DNA of 16,664 nucleotides, taken from positions 29,782 to 46,445 of the forward strand of contig DLGR01000001.1 of the NCBI GenBank assembly GCA_002482805.1, in the 5' to 3' direction. This DNA comes from Micavibrio sp. UBA7689 (GTDB taxonomy: Bacteria; Pseudomonadota; Alphaproteobacteria; Micavibrionales; Micavibrionaceae). The translations under genes were made by a program, and so were the position numbers. Positions 6,651-13,223 of the stretch are shown piece by piece. Under the pieces are notes generated by a model. The model was given only the letters and a program-made list of their open reading frames with translations. It searched no databases and had not been told where the DNA came from. Within the stretch, counting starts at the first letter, position 1, and the number at the start of each line of letters is the position of its first letter.

Positions 6651-7528
6651 TATGGGCGGAGGGTAAAAGAGAAGTGATCCAGCGCAGGGTTTTGCGCGGC
6701 AAAGCCGCTGGCTTTGTGTTGATCGAATGTGGCAGGCGCGGCGGCATGGCTGTCCACATCATACCCTGCCTTTTGCATTAGTCTGGCCAATTCACCGCGT
6801 GCGGGAACGCGCAATGGAATGACGCCGTCGTTTAACTGCGCTTTCCATTGGGGGTCGCCGTCAGCATCATCATTGCGCATCTGATTGATAAAAGTAACAC
6901 TGCGTGCGCCCGTGCCCGCAATTTGCGCGACCAGATCTTCCAAACCCTGTTCATCCAGATAAAAGGCCGCCGCATTAACGATAGCGTGATCGTAACCCTG
7001 CCCCTGCCATTCGCTTTTATATTCAACCTTGTCTGCAAGGTCGGGCGCTTTGGTTTGAATAAGGTCGTTGGAACGCTCTGCCGATGCCTGATCCGGAGCA
7101 GCCACCACCATGTGAATATTAAGATTCGGATGTTGTTTTTGAAGGTCGAAATACATGTTTTCGCGCGTCGTCGAAATCATCAAAATCTTGTACGGGTCGG
7201 ATGAACCCTCTTTTTCCGCCTCTTCCAAGGCATATTCAACAAACGGGTGAATTTGATAGCTAAGGCCCGATGAAGGGATATCGCCCGCATGGACTCTCAA
7301 TTGCGATTCCTGCGCCGCTTCGCGTCGCTCCGAAAGAACGGGATTATATGCTGTTGTGGTTATGCTTCCCGAATTCGGATCCACATTATGCCTCTTACAC
7401 CATGCCAGATAATCGGGATGGGCAGGATCCATTTTCTCGCATGCATCAATAAGTGCCGCGCGCGATTTGAACGCGCCGACGATGGTATTTTTGCCGGGAA
7501 CAGCATCTTCGAAATTAATGGATTGCAT
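6650..7528 (-). CDS. Uncharacterised protein with a possible degenerate methyltransferase (Rossmann-like) C-terminal domain
   Basis: A 292-residue protein that I do not recognise. Residues 1-100 are hydrophilic and mostly helical. Residues 112-292 read like a class I methyltransferase fold: alternating strands KILMIST (114-120), NIHMVVAA (137-144), YDHAIVNAAAFYL (179-191) and ARSVTFIN (208-215), with ELARLMQKAGYDV (246-258) in the position of the late helix/strand. The glycine-rich SAM loop after the first strand is missing (STTREN in its place), so SAM binding is doubtful. There is no signal peptide or membrane segment, so it is probably cytoplasmic. No clear ribosome-binding site precedes the ATG at 7528. 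The gene lies 86 bases downstream of tRNA-Thr on the same strand and might share its transcript. It ends at the convergent terminator. Confidence 0.72.
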   Translation of the reverse strand: MQSINFEDAVPGKNTIVGAFKSRAALIDACEKMDPAHPDYLAWCKRHNVDPNSGSITTTAYNPVLSERREAAQESQLRVHAGDIPSSGLSYQIHPFVEYALEEAEKEGSSDPYKILMISTTRENMYFDLQKQHPNLNIHMVVAAPDQASAERSNDLIQTKAPDLADKVEYKSEWQGQGYDHAIVNAAAFYLDEQGLEDLVAQIAGTGARSVTFINQMRNDDADGDPQWKAQLNDGVIPLRVPARGELARLMQKAGYDVDSHAAAPATFDQHKASGFAAQNPALDHFSFTLRP

Positions 7529-7614
7529 GGAAAAGATACTACACCAAAACGCTGCTTTTTGGTGCTGTTTTTATTGGTTAATTTGAAGATTTCGGAAGCA
7601 ATGATTGGTTTAAA

Positions 7615-7689
<75 letters not shown>

Positions 7690-7742
7690 CAAAGTGCGGG
7701 GAAATTACAATATATTCCCGCCCCTGTCACCCCCCGAATTTA

Positions 7743-7779
7743 CACGTAAAAACAGGGCCGTAATGGCCCTGTTTTCGTG
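7743..7779 (-). terminator. Rho-independent terminator after the outer-membrane protein gene
   Basis: A near-perfect hairpin with stem AAAACAGGGCC (7749-7759) and GGCCCTGTTTT (7765-7775), a five-base loop and flanking CACG/CGTG that can extend it. Its symmetry gives a T-run on either strand. It lies just downstream of the leftward gene ending at 7792 and upstream of tRNA-Thr, separating the two transcription units. Confidence 0.88.
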
Positions 7780-7791
7780 AATTTAACGTTC

Positions 7792-8436
7792 TTAGAAATG
7801 GTAGGCGACGCCCAGACGCAGATCGTCTTCATCGGGGTCGATACCGTCTTCTTCACCATAGAAGGTGTGGGAGTAATCCAGCCTTACGCCGAAATCCTGA
7901 TACGCGATAAGTTCGGTGCCGATACCAAGTTCGAAACCGTGATAGGTTTCATCACCGGAAAGACCTGCCGCAGTGGCTTCGTATTCAGCTTGGCGATAAC
8001 CCACAATACCGTATGGCTTGATGCCGAGCGGCATATAATTGTCGACGAAGGACAGACCCGGACGGAAGCTCACGCCCCATTCATGGTCTTTTTCAGCACT
8101 AACAGGAACGCCGCCCACCGTGCCGTCATCATCGGCATCGGACCATGCATAGTGGAATTCGATAGCACCATTAATGCCCAGACCGAGCGAACGATCCAAA
8201 AGCGCATCCAGCTGATAACCTAAGAACAGACCGTAATCACCGCCGTTGATGTCGAAATCGGTGCCGATATCGGTTTCCGCATCCGTCCAGCCATAACCGG
8301 CGAAACCACCGACATATACGCCTGACAGTGGCGAAGGTTGACCCTTAACATAGGGCTCTTGGGATTGAGCGAAAGACGGCGCGGCGAAGGTCAAAAAGGC
8401 CGCCGTGGCCAGCAAAAAACGTGTTGTTTTGAACAT
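7792..8436 (-). CDS. Outer-membrane beta-barrel protein
   Basis: A 214-residue exported protein. Residues 1-23 are a Sec signal ending PSFA before QSQ. The mature protein has the alternating aromatic/glycine strands of a small OmpA-like eight-stranded barrel, for example GVYVGGFAGYGWTDAET near the start, GDYGLFLGYQLD, IKPYGIVGYRQAEYE and FGVRLDYSHTFYG. It closes with LRLGVAYHF, whose terminal Phe is the BAM recognition signature. Acidic loops such as DADDDGT and DGIDPDEDD are probably surface-exposed and may bind cations. The start is supported by a good ribosome-binding site, AACGGAGA, eight bases before the ATG. It is a single-gene unit with its own terminator. A leader hairpin (8447-8489) partly covers the ribosome-binding site. 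Function beyond a barrel (adhesion, stability, porin) cannot be told. Confidence 0.88.
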   Translation of the reverse strand: MFKTTRFLLATAAFLTFAAPSFAQSQEPYVKGQPSPLSGVYVGGFAGYGWTDAETDIGTDFDINGGDYGLFLGYQLDALLDRSLGLGINGAIEFHYAWSDADDDGTVGGVPVSAEKDHEWGVSFRPGLSFVDNYMPLGIKPYGIVGYRQAEYEATAAGLSGDETYHGFELGIGTELIAYQDFGVRLDYSHTFYGEEDGIDPDEDDLRLGVAYHF

Positions 8437-8446
8437 AGAAAATCTC

Positions 8447-8489
8447 CGTTGAAAGGGGTGCAGGCTTTGGTAACGCCCTATCTCAACGG
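8447..8489 (-). promoter_or_regulatory. Leader inverted repeat that could hide the ribosome-binding site of the barrel-protein gene
   Basis: On the minus strand CCGTTGA (8483-8489) and TCAACGG (8447-8453) are perfect 7-base complements separated by 29 bases. The downstream arm overlaps the Shine-Dalgarno AACGGAGA of the gene starting at 8436. Formation of this hairpin in the mRNA could lower translation, as in thermosensor or small-RNA-controlled porin leaders. Function is inferred from position only. Confidence 0.35.
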
Positions 8490-8526
8490 TGAGGGGGATG
8501 AATCGTTCCGCCCGCCCTAAATTCCT

Positions 8527-8554
8527 TTGCAGAGTGTGACATTTTGGCTATAGT
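8527..8554 (+). promoter_or_regulatory. Promoter for the small-protein/dcd/murA operon
   Basis: TTGCAG (8527-8532) and TATAGT (8549-8554) are separated by 16 bases. The predicted start near 8561 is about 22 bases ahead of the ATG at 8583, leaving room for the AGAGG ribosome-binding site. It is the only plausible sigma-70 site seen upstream of the closely packed genes that follow. Confidence 0.5.
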
Positions 8555-8582
8555 CCGCTGGTTTTCGGAAAATAGAGGCACC

Positions 8583-8744
8583 ATGGGCAACAATACAACG
8601 GAAAATAGCCGTAAAGCCGCCGCTTTAAAGGTGGAAAAACGTGCGGCCGCCCTTCGCGAAAACCTGAAAAGACGTAAGACTAGCGAAGCAGCCAGAACAA
8701 GCGATAAAGAGGGAAACAATGCCAAATCTCAAGACCGCCAATGA
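8583..8744 (+). CDS. Small basic alphaproteobacterial protein upstream of dcd
   Basis: A 53-residue, strongly basic, Ala/Lys/Arg-rich protein. Its core AAALRENLKRRK (21-32) is a predicted amphipathic helix, of a kind I associate with short alphaproteobacterial hypotheticals of about 55-65 residues. The ATG at 8583 follows AGAGGCACC, a good ribosome-binding site; an ATG at 8544 lies within the promoter and is rejected. The last 26 bases overlap the start of dcd in another frame, so the two are probably translationally coupled. There is no signal peptide. The high charge suggests nucleic-acid or ribosome association, but this is only a guess. Confidence 0.7.
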   Translation: MGNNTTENSRKAAALKVEKRAAALRENLKRRKTSEAARTSDKEGNNAKSQDRQ

Positions 8745-9354
8745 CGACGAAGCCGCCGCCGCGCTAGCCGCGAATTCCCTGCCCGGAATTCTGGCCGACC
8801 ACCAGATCAGAGAGCTTTCCCAAAAGCACGAAATGATTTCCCCGTTCGTGGAAAAACAAAACCACGCGGGCGTGATTTCCTATGGGCTGTCTTCCTATGG
8901 TTACGACGCGCGCTGCTCGAACGAATTCAAAATATTCACGAATGTCGATAATGCTATTGTCGACCCGAAAGCCTTTTCCGAGAAAAGCTTCGTCGACCGC
9001 AACGCCGATGTCTGCATCATCCCGCCCAATTCCTTCGTGCTCACGCGCTCTGTAGAATATTTTAAAATTCCCAAAGACGTGCTGGTGATATGCCTCGGCA
9101 AATCCACGTATGCAAGATGCGGTTTGATCGTCAACGTCACGCCGCTCGAACCCGGCTGGGAAGGCCATGTGACATTGGAGATTTCCAACTCCACGCCCCT
9201 TCCCGCCAAAGTATATGCGAATGAAGGCGTGGCACAGTTCCTGTTCTTCAAAGGATCCTCCCCTTGCGAAGTCTCCTATGCCGACCGCGCGGGAAAATAT
9301 ATGGGCCAAAAAGGCGTAACCTTGCCAAGAATGAAAGATGATGGCCGAAAGTAA
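8719..9354 (+). CDS. dcd: dCTP deaminase
   Basis: A 211-residue trimeric enzyme that deaminates dCTP to dUTP, the main route to dUMP and then dTMP in many proteobacteria. Family blocks are intact: ISYGLSSYGYDARC (53-66), VDPKAF (81-86), IIPPNSFVL (100-108), LGKSTYARCGLIVNVTPLEPGWEGHVTLE (126-154, catalytic E154), AKVYANEGVAQFLFF and the C-terminal GKYMGQKGVTLPR that closes over the nucleotide. The N-terminus carries about 20 extra, Ala-rich residues compared with the usual 185-190-residue enzyme. The start at 8719 is nevertheless supported by AGAGGGAAAC directly upstream. The gene overlaps the small-protein gene before it and murA after it (17 bases). In this context it is a housekeeping gene. 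Confidence 0.97.
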   Translation: MPNLKTANDDEAAAALAANSLPGILADHQIRELSQKHEMISPFVEKQNHAGVISYGLSSYGYDARCSNEFKIFTNVDNAIVDPKAFSEKSFVDRNADVCIIPPNSFVLTRSVEYFKIPKDVLVICLGKSTYARCGLIVNVTPLEPGWEGHVTLEISNSTPLPAKVYANEGVAQFLFFKGSSPCEVSYADRAGKYMGQKGVTLPRMKDDGRK

Positions 9355-10717
9355 AAAAACAGCGACAGACGCACCCGCCAACGACCCCGCCGAAATTGCA
9401 TCGGACGGCGCAGGTCAGGTTGTCGAGATCATCAAGGGCGAAGTGAAAGCTTCGAACCTCGAAAAGCTTATCGTGCGCGGCGGCAACCGTTTAAAAGGCG
9501 AAATCAAAATCAGCGGCGCAAAGAACGCGGCCCTCAAACATATGTGCGCGGCGCTCCTTACCGACCAGCCTGTGCAATTCAACAATATGCCCGTCACACT
9601 GGGCGATATGCGCACGATGGCAGAACTTCTGGATTATCTCGGTATGGTCGTGGCCTTGCGTTCCGACGGCGTTGCCTTCCTTAAGACGCCCAAAATCAAA
9701 ACACATGTCGCGCCATATGATCTCGTGCGCAAGATGCGCGCGTCCGTTCTTACACTCGGTCCGCTGCTCGCACGCGAAGGACAGGCGGATATTTCGATGC
9801 CAGGCGGTTGCGCCATCGGCACACGCCCGATCGATCTGCACCTCGAAGGCTTCAAAGCCATGGGCGCAAACATCGAACTCGAAGGCGGCTACGTAAAAGC
9901 ACGTGCGCCCAAAGGTTTGAAAGGCGCGCACATCACCTTCCCGTTCGTATCTGTTGGCGCGACGGAAAATATCATGATGGCGGCGACGCTGGCCGACGGC
10001 ATCACTGTACTTTCCAACGCCGCACGCGAACCAGAAATTGTCGACCAAGGCAACGCACTCATATCCATGGGCGCGAAGATAGAAGGCCTCGGCACACCCG
10101 AAATTCGCATCGAAGGCGTTTCATCATTGAGTGGCACCACGCATTCCTGCCTGCCCGACCGCATCGAAACCGGCACGTATTTGTGCGCGGTGGGTTTGAC
10201 AGGCGGCGAAGTACGTTTGAAGAATACGCGTACCGATTTCCTCTCCGCACTCATCGGGCCCTTGGTCAATGCCGGCATGGAAATCAAACAGGACGGCGAC
10301 GATGTTTATGTTCACCGCAACGGCAGCCACTTGAAGGGGATCGATATCATGACCGAGCCCTATCCGGGCTTTGCTACGGATTTACAGGCGCAATTCATGG
10401 CGATGATGACGATGTGCAAAGGCGCGGGCATGATCACCGAAACCGTGTTTGAAAATAGATTTATGCATGTGCCCGAACTTTGCCGCATGGGCGCGGACAT
10501 TACCATTCAGGGCAATTCAGCGATCGTGCGCGGTGTTGAAAAATTGAAAGGCGCAGAAGTAATGGCGACCGATTTGCGCGCCTCTGTCGCGCTCGTGCTC
10601 GCAGGCCTTGTGGCGGAAGGCGAAACTGTCGTCAATCGCATCTATCACCTTGACCGCGGCTATGAAAATATCGTGCAAAAACTCACGGGCGCGGGAGCCG
10701 ATATCGAAAGAGTATAA
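9338..10717 (+). CDS. murA: UDP-N-acetylglucosamine 1-carboxyvinyltransferase
   Basis: MurA (EPSP-synthase fold) transfers enolpyruvate from PEP to UDP-GlcNAc, the first committed step of peptidoglycan synthesis and the fosfomycin target. The start of the conserved domain, LIVRGGNRLKGEIKISGAKNA, is at 44-64 with K62/N63. The catalytic loop PGGCAIGTRPIDLHL has Cys at 158, so the classical fosfomycin-sensitive form is expected. Later blocks include TDFLSAL, PYPGFATDLQAQ, FENRFMHVPEL and the closing RIYHLDRGYENI. The enzyme is normally about 420 residues; here about 40 extra hydrophilic residues precede the domain. No later in-frame Met lies close to the domain, so the extension seems genuine. 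Adjacent ATGs at 9338 and 9341 both overlap the end of dcd. Confidence 0.97.
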   Translation: MMAESKKTATDAPANDPAEIASDGAGQVVEIIKGEVKASNLEKLIVRGGNRLKGEIKISGAKNAALKHMCAALLTDQPVQFNNMPVTLGDMRTMAELLDYLGMVVALRSDGVAFLKTPKIKTHVAPYDLVRKMRASVLTLGPLLAREGQADISMPGGCAIGTRPIDLHLEGFKAMGANIELEGGYVKARAPKGLKGAHITFPFVSVGATENIMMAATLADGITVLSNAAREPEIVDQGNALISMGAKIEGLGTPEIRIEGVSSLSGTTHSCLPDRIETGTYLCAVGLTGGEVRLKNTRTDFLSALIGPLVNAGMEIKQDGDDVYVHRNGSHLKGIDIMTEPYPGFATDLQAQFMAMMTMCKGAGMITETVFENRFMHVPELCRMGADITIQGNSAIVRGVEKLKGAEVMATDLRASVALVLAGLVAEGETVVNRIYHLDRGYENIVQKLTGAGADIERV

Positions 10718-10738
10718 ATTTTTTGGGTGTCAAAGAGT

Positions 10739-11452
10739 ATGACTGCCGATGTTATAGACCTTAGCGAATTCAATCTGGATTCCCTATACAACACGTTCAA
10801 TATCGGTCGCGAAAACGCGGCTGCGAGGATGATTGTATCCCAAATATACCGCGATTCCCTCAGCAAACAAAAAGGCGACACGGCGGAAGAACGCAGACGC
10901 TCCGCGTTACAGGATACGGAAAAACGTATCAACTGGAATTATCCTATCTTTAACTCGTATTATGAAGATTTCACACAAACGCGCCCCGACCTGAACATGA
11001 ATGCCTTGCGAATTGCCGTCATGCTCGACGGATGCGGAAGAAACGAAAGAACATTCCTGCCCGAAGATATAAGACAAGACGTGATGGATGTCCTGGAAGA
11101 GGCCGAAGGCGTATATAAAAGAGGTCCGTCGGAGTTGGGATATAGACGCGAGGAAACCGCGCTTTTGGTCCATGTGAGGATGATGGCAGAACTGAACGAC
11201 GGCGAACAGATTCTGGTGGATCAGGATGCGGATGATCTGTGCTATCTCGTGGGAACGTCGCTTTATGCGTTCAAAAAAATTGTTAAGACAGAGATGAAGA
11301 TAGGTTCCGTTATATATGATCGTATAGACAAAATGGAAGATACAGGCGTCGCTATTCTGAAAGACCATCCTGACGTGCCCAAAATCACCATCAGCCATCT
11401 TATGCTGGTCCCGCCATCCAGTCCCAGACCGGAAGTCGCACCTTCCCTGTAA
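10739..11452 (+). CDS. Uncharacterised protein between murA and hisG
   Basis: A 237-residue soluble, mostly helical protein that I do not recognise. It is rich in charged residues, has cysteines at 99 and 168, and has no signal peptide or membrane segment. Notable stretches are AVMLDGCGRNERTFLPEDI (93-111), LLVHVRMMAELNDGEQ (142-157) and a Pro-rich tail (PPSSPRPEVAP). In many alphaproteobacteria a DUF2948 gene sits after murA, but this protein is longer and I see no resemblance, so it may be a lineage-specific replacement. The ATG at 10739 is chosen; a GTG four codons earlier (10727) is possible. Neither has a good ribosome-binding site. It starts 21 bases after murA and is probably co-transcribed. 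Confidence 0.72.
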   Translation: MTADVIDLSEFNLDSLYNTFNIGRENAAARMIVSQIYRDSLSKQKGDTAEERRRSALQDTEKRINWNYPIFNSYYEDFTQTRPDLNMNALRIAVMLDGCGRNERTFLPEDIRQDVMDVLEEAEGVYKRGPSELGYRREETALLVHVRMMAELNDGEQILVDQDADDLCYLVGTSLYAFKKIVKTEMKIGSVIYDRIDKMEDTGVAILKDHPDVPKITISHLMLVPPSSPRPEVAPSL

Positions 11453-11517
11453 TTCGCCGCGTTGAACGCTTTCAATCTTCTGGATTTTCTGCATCTCCCC
11501 TGCTAATAACTATCACC

Positions 11518-12180
11518 ATGACGAAACCGCAGAAAATCATACTCGCCCTGCCCAAGGGCCGCATTTTGAGCGAAGTAAAACCGTTTCTGGACGGTTGCGG
11601 CATCGTGCCTGAAACCGCGTTCTTCGATGACAATTCCCGCCTTCTGCAATTCAAAACGAATTTGCCCCATCTCGAAATCATTCGCGTGCGCTCTTTCGAT
11701 GTGGCGACTTTTACCGCATTCGGCGCGGCGCATCTCGGCATCGCGGGATCCGACGTGCTCGATGAATTCAATTATTCCGAATTATACGCGCCCGTGGATT
11801 TGAAAATCGGTAAATGCCGCTTGTCGGTCGCCATGCACGAAGGTGAAATGGCCAAGGACAATCCACGCCAGTGGAGCCATATCCGCGTCGCGACAAAATA
11901 CCCGAACCTGACGCGCAAGCATTTTGCAGCGCGCGGTGTGCAAACGGAATGCATCAAATTGAGCGGAGCCATGGAAATTGCACCGAGCCTCGGACTTGCA
12001 CGCCGCATCGTGGACCTTGTGTCCAGCGGTGGCACGCTCAAAGCCAATAATCTCGTAGAGGTTGAAAAGATCATGGATGTGTCATCCCGCCTGATAGTCA
12101 ATCGCACGGCACTGAAAACAATGCCCGAAGAAATGCAGGGCTGGATCGGGAAATTCCGTGAAACAGTGAAGGCGGCATGA
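11518..12180 (+). CDS. hisG: ATP phosphoribosyltransferase, short form
   Basis: A 220-residue HisG of the short type (HisG_S), which joins ATP and PRPP in the first, feedback-controlled step of histidine synthesis. Conserved parts are LALPKGRI (9-16), FGAAHLGIAGSDVL (68-81) and the signature EIAPSLGLARRIVDLVSSGGTLKANNL (153-179) containing the PRPP loop. The C-terminal regulatory domain of the long form is absent. Short HisG normally needs HisZ as a regulatory partner, and hisZ is not in the window. The ATG at 11518 has no clear Shine-Dalgarno sequence, and the 65 bases before it separate it from the upstream unknown gene. Its stop overlaps the next start (ATGA at 12177-12180). hisD, often the next gene in relatives, is missing. 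Confidence 0.95.
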   Translation: MTKPQKIILALPKGRILSEVKPFLDGCGIVPETAFFDDNSRLLQFKTNLPHLEIIRVRSFDVATFTAFGAAHLGIAGSDVLDEFNYSELYAPVDLKIGKCRLSVAMHEGEMAKDNPRQWSHIRVATKYPNLTRKHFAARGVQTECIKLSGAMEIAPSLGLARRIVDLVSSGGTLKANNLVEVEKIMDVSSRLIVNRTALKTMPEEMQGWIGKFRETVKAA

Positions 12181-12659
12181 TCTCGGCGATCAAATCCATC
12201 ACCCTGCACTATCCTGACGGGCACGCGCCCGCTTCCATGCAAAACGAACAAAAACAAGCCATTCAGGATTTATGCGCCGAAGGGGTTCTGGATTTCGCGA
12301 AAGATCACAAGGCTCCATACCACATCGACCTGTCCGTGCAGAACAAACAACTCGTCCTGCAGGCGACAAACGATGACGGCGCGGAACTGCCGCAACTCAT
12401 ACTCTCGCTTTCCCCGTACCGTTCCATCATCAAGGATTATTTCCTGATGATCGAAAGCTATGAGCAGGCGCGGCAGGAAGGCAACACTGTGAAATTGGAA
12501 CCGATCGATATGGCGCGGCGCGGCCTTCACAACGAAGCGGCGGATCTGATGATCGAAAGATTGAAAGACAAAGCCACGATGGACCACGCTACCGCGCGAA
12601 GGCTGTTCACATTAATATGTGTGCTTCATATGGATCAGGCACGGCTCTGGCAGGGTTAG
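12177..12659 (+). CDS. UPF0262 family protein
   Basis: A 160-residue conserved alphaproteobacterial protein of unknown function. UPF0262 hallmarks are clear: SLSPYRSIIKDYFLMIESYEQA in the middle (about 77-98), IDMARRGLHNEAADLMIERL (about 109-128) and the C-terminal TARRLFTLICVLHM (about 139-152). It is probably cytoplasmic, with no signal peptide. It begins inside the hisG stop (ATGA), so it is translationally coupled. The association with histidine and cell-wall genes is conserved in the class but unexplained. The last four bases overlap the end of a possible convergent small gene. Confidence 0.9.
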   Translation: MISAIKSITLHYPDGHAPASMQNEQKQAIQDLCAEGVLDFAKDHKAPYHIDLSVQNKQLVLQATNDDGAELPQLILSLSPYRSIIKDYFLMIESYEQARQEGNTVKLEPIDMARRGLHNEAADLMIERLKDKATMDHATARRLFTLICVLHMDQARLWQG

Positions 12660-12847
12660 ACTTTCGGTGCGGGCTCCGGCTCGACAACATCAGCCCAAGC
12701 ATCGATTTGCGCCTGTCTTACCGCCCATTCTGTGTTATGGCGCGATTGGTTCACATCAATCGGCGGCATAATCTTTTGGGTGTTGCGTCTGACTCCGTCA
12801 AATATTTTGGTTGTACCTGTTTCGACTTTTATAATGGAACCGCTCAT
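12656..12847 (-). CDS. Possible small protein, 63 residues, unknown
   Basis: A short leftward frame converging on the UPF0262 gene; the stop codons overlap by four bases. The protein is hydrophilic, with a basic, Asn/Gln-rich middle (DGVRRNTQKIMPP, then NQSRHNTEWAVRQ) and an acidic Pro-rich tail ending EPEPAPKV. No family is recognised. AAAAGG lies seven bases before the ATG, and a promoter-like pair, TTGTAA-16-TATAGA, sits at 12863-12890, which would give a very short leader. The rightward frame over the same bases (12617-12880) starts inside UPF0262, has less protein-like composition and is taken as the shadow. In relatives this slot often holds a low-molecular-weight phosphatase gene; nothing of it is seen here. 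Confidence 0.5.
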   Translation of the reverse strand: MSGSIIKVETGTTKIFDGVRRNTQKIMPPIDVNQSRHNTEWAVRQAQIDAWADVVEPEPAPKV

Positions 12848-12862
12848 CGATACGCCTTTTTA

Positions 12863-12890
12863 TCTATAATTTTTTCATAATAAATTACAA
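12863..12890 (-). promoter_or_regulatory. Promoter candidate for the 63-residue gene
   Basis: On the minus strand TTGTAA (12885-12890) and TATAGA (12863-12868) are separated by 16 bases in AT-rich DNA. Transcription would begin near 12857, about ten bases before the ATG at 12847. It faces away from the infA promoter at 12929-12957, making the 12848-13004 gap a divergent control region. Confidence 0.35.
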
Positions 12891-12928
12891 GATCCCCTGC
12901 TTTTCCAGCATAAAATACGGAATCCGGT

Positions 12929-12957
12929 TTGCAATTAGGCATTTGGCGGCGTATACA
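12929..12957 (+). promoter_or_regulatory. Promoter for infA-maf-rng
   Basis: TTGCAA (12929-12934) and TATACA (12952-12957) are spaced by 17 bases, close to the sigma-70 consensus. The predicted start near 12964 leaves a 40-base leader ending in the TAAGGA ribosome-binding site of infA. Confidence 0.6.
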
Positions 12958-13004
12958 GTCTTCCACACACAATTATTAGGAAAACCGCACAGGTTTAAGG
13001 ATTT

Positions 13005-13223
13005 ATGGCGAAGGAAGATCTGATCGAGTTCAAAGGCGTGGTAGCAGAGGTTCTGCCCAATGCGATGTTCCGTGTGAAGCTGGAAAACGACCATATCGTT
13101 CTGGCACACACCGCCGGCAAGATGCGCAAAAACCGCATCCGCGTTCTCGAAGGTGATACCGTCGTTGTTGAAATGACTCCCTATGACCTTTCCAAGGGCC
13201 GCATTATTTTCCGTGAAAAATAA
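13005..13223 (+). CDS. infA: Translation initiation factor IF-1
   Basis: A 72-residue OB-fold protein, the exact usual length of IF-1. It binds the 30S A site and works with IF-2 and IF-3 during initiation. The sequence is canonical: MAKEDLIEFKG at the start, VLPNAMFRVKLEN, HTAGKMRKNRIRVLEGD and VVVEMTPYDLSKGRIIFR at the end. A TAAGGA ribosome-binding site lies just upstream. It is the first gene after the 12929-12957 promoter, and its last 11 bases overlap the maf start, indicating translational coupling. Confidence 0.98.
   Translation: MAKEDLIEFKGVVAEVLPNAMFRVKLENDHIVLAHTAGKMRKNRIRVLEGDTVVVEMTPYDLSKGRIIFREK

Noticed and set aside
2497..7542. Shared 12-base string GTATCTTTTCCA upstream of dgt and of the gene starting at 7528
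   Set aside because: Twelve-base matches are expected by chance in a window of this size. In dgt it falls in the promoter spacer.
8719..9354. dcd as a defence dCTP deaminase
   Set aside because: It has the standard length plus a short extension, no fused or partner defence domain, and is overlapped by murA in a housekeeping operon.
8764..9381. Long leftward frame opposite dcd
   Set aside because: It is an antisense shadow of a highly conserved enzyme; such frames are common in GC-rich DNA.
9808..10452. Arg/His-rich rightward frame inside murA
   Set aside because: The composition is typical of a shifted reading of GC-rich coding DNA, and murA is certain.
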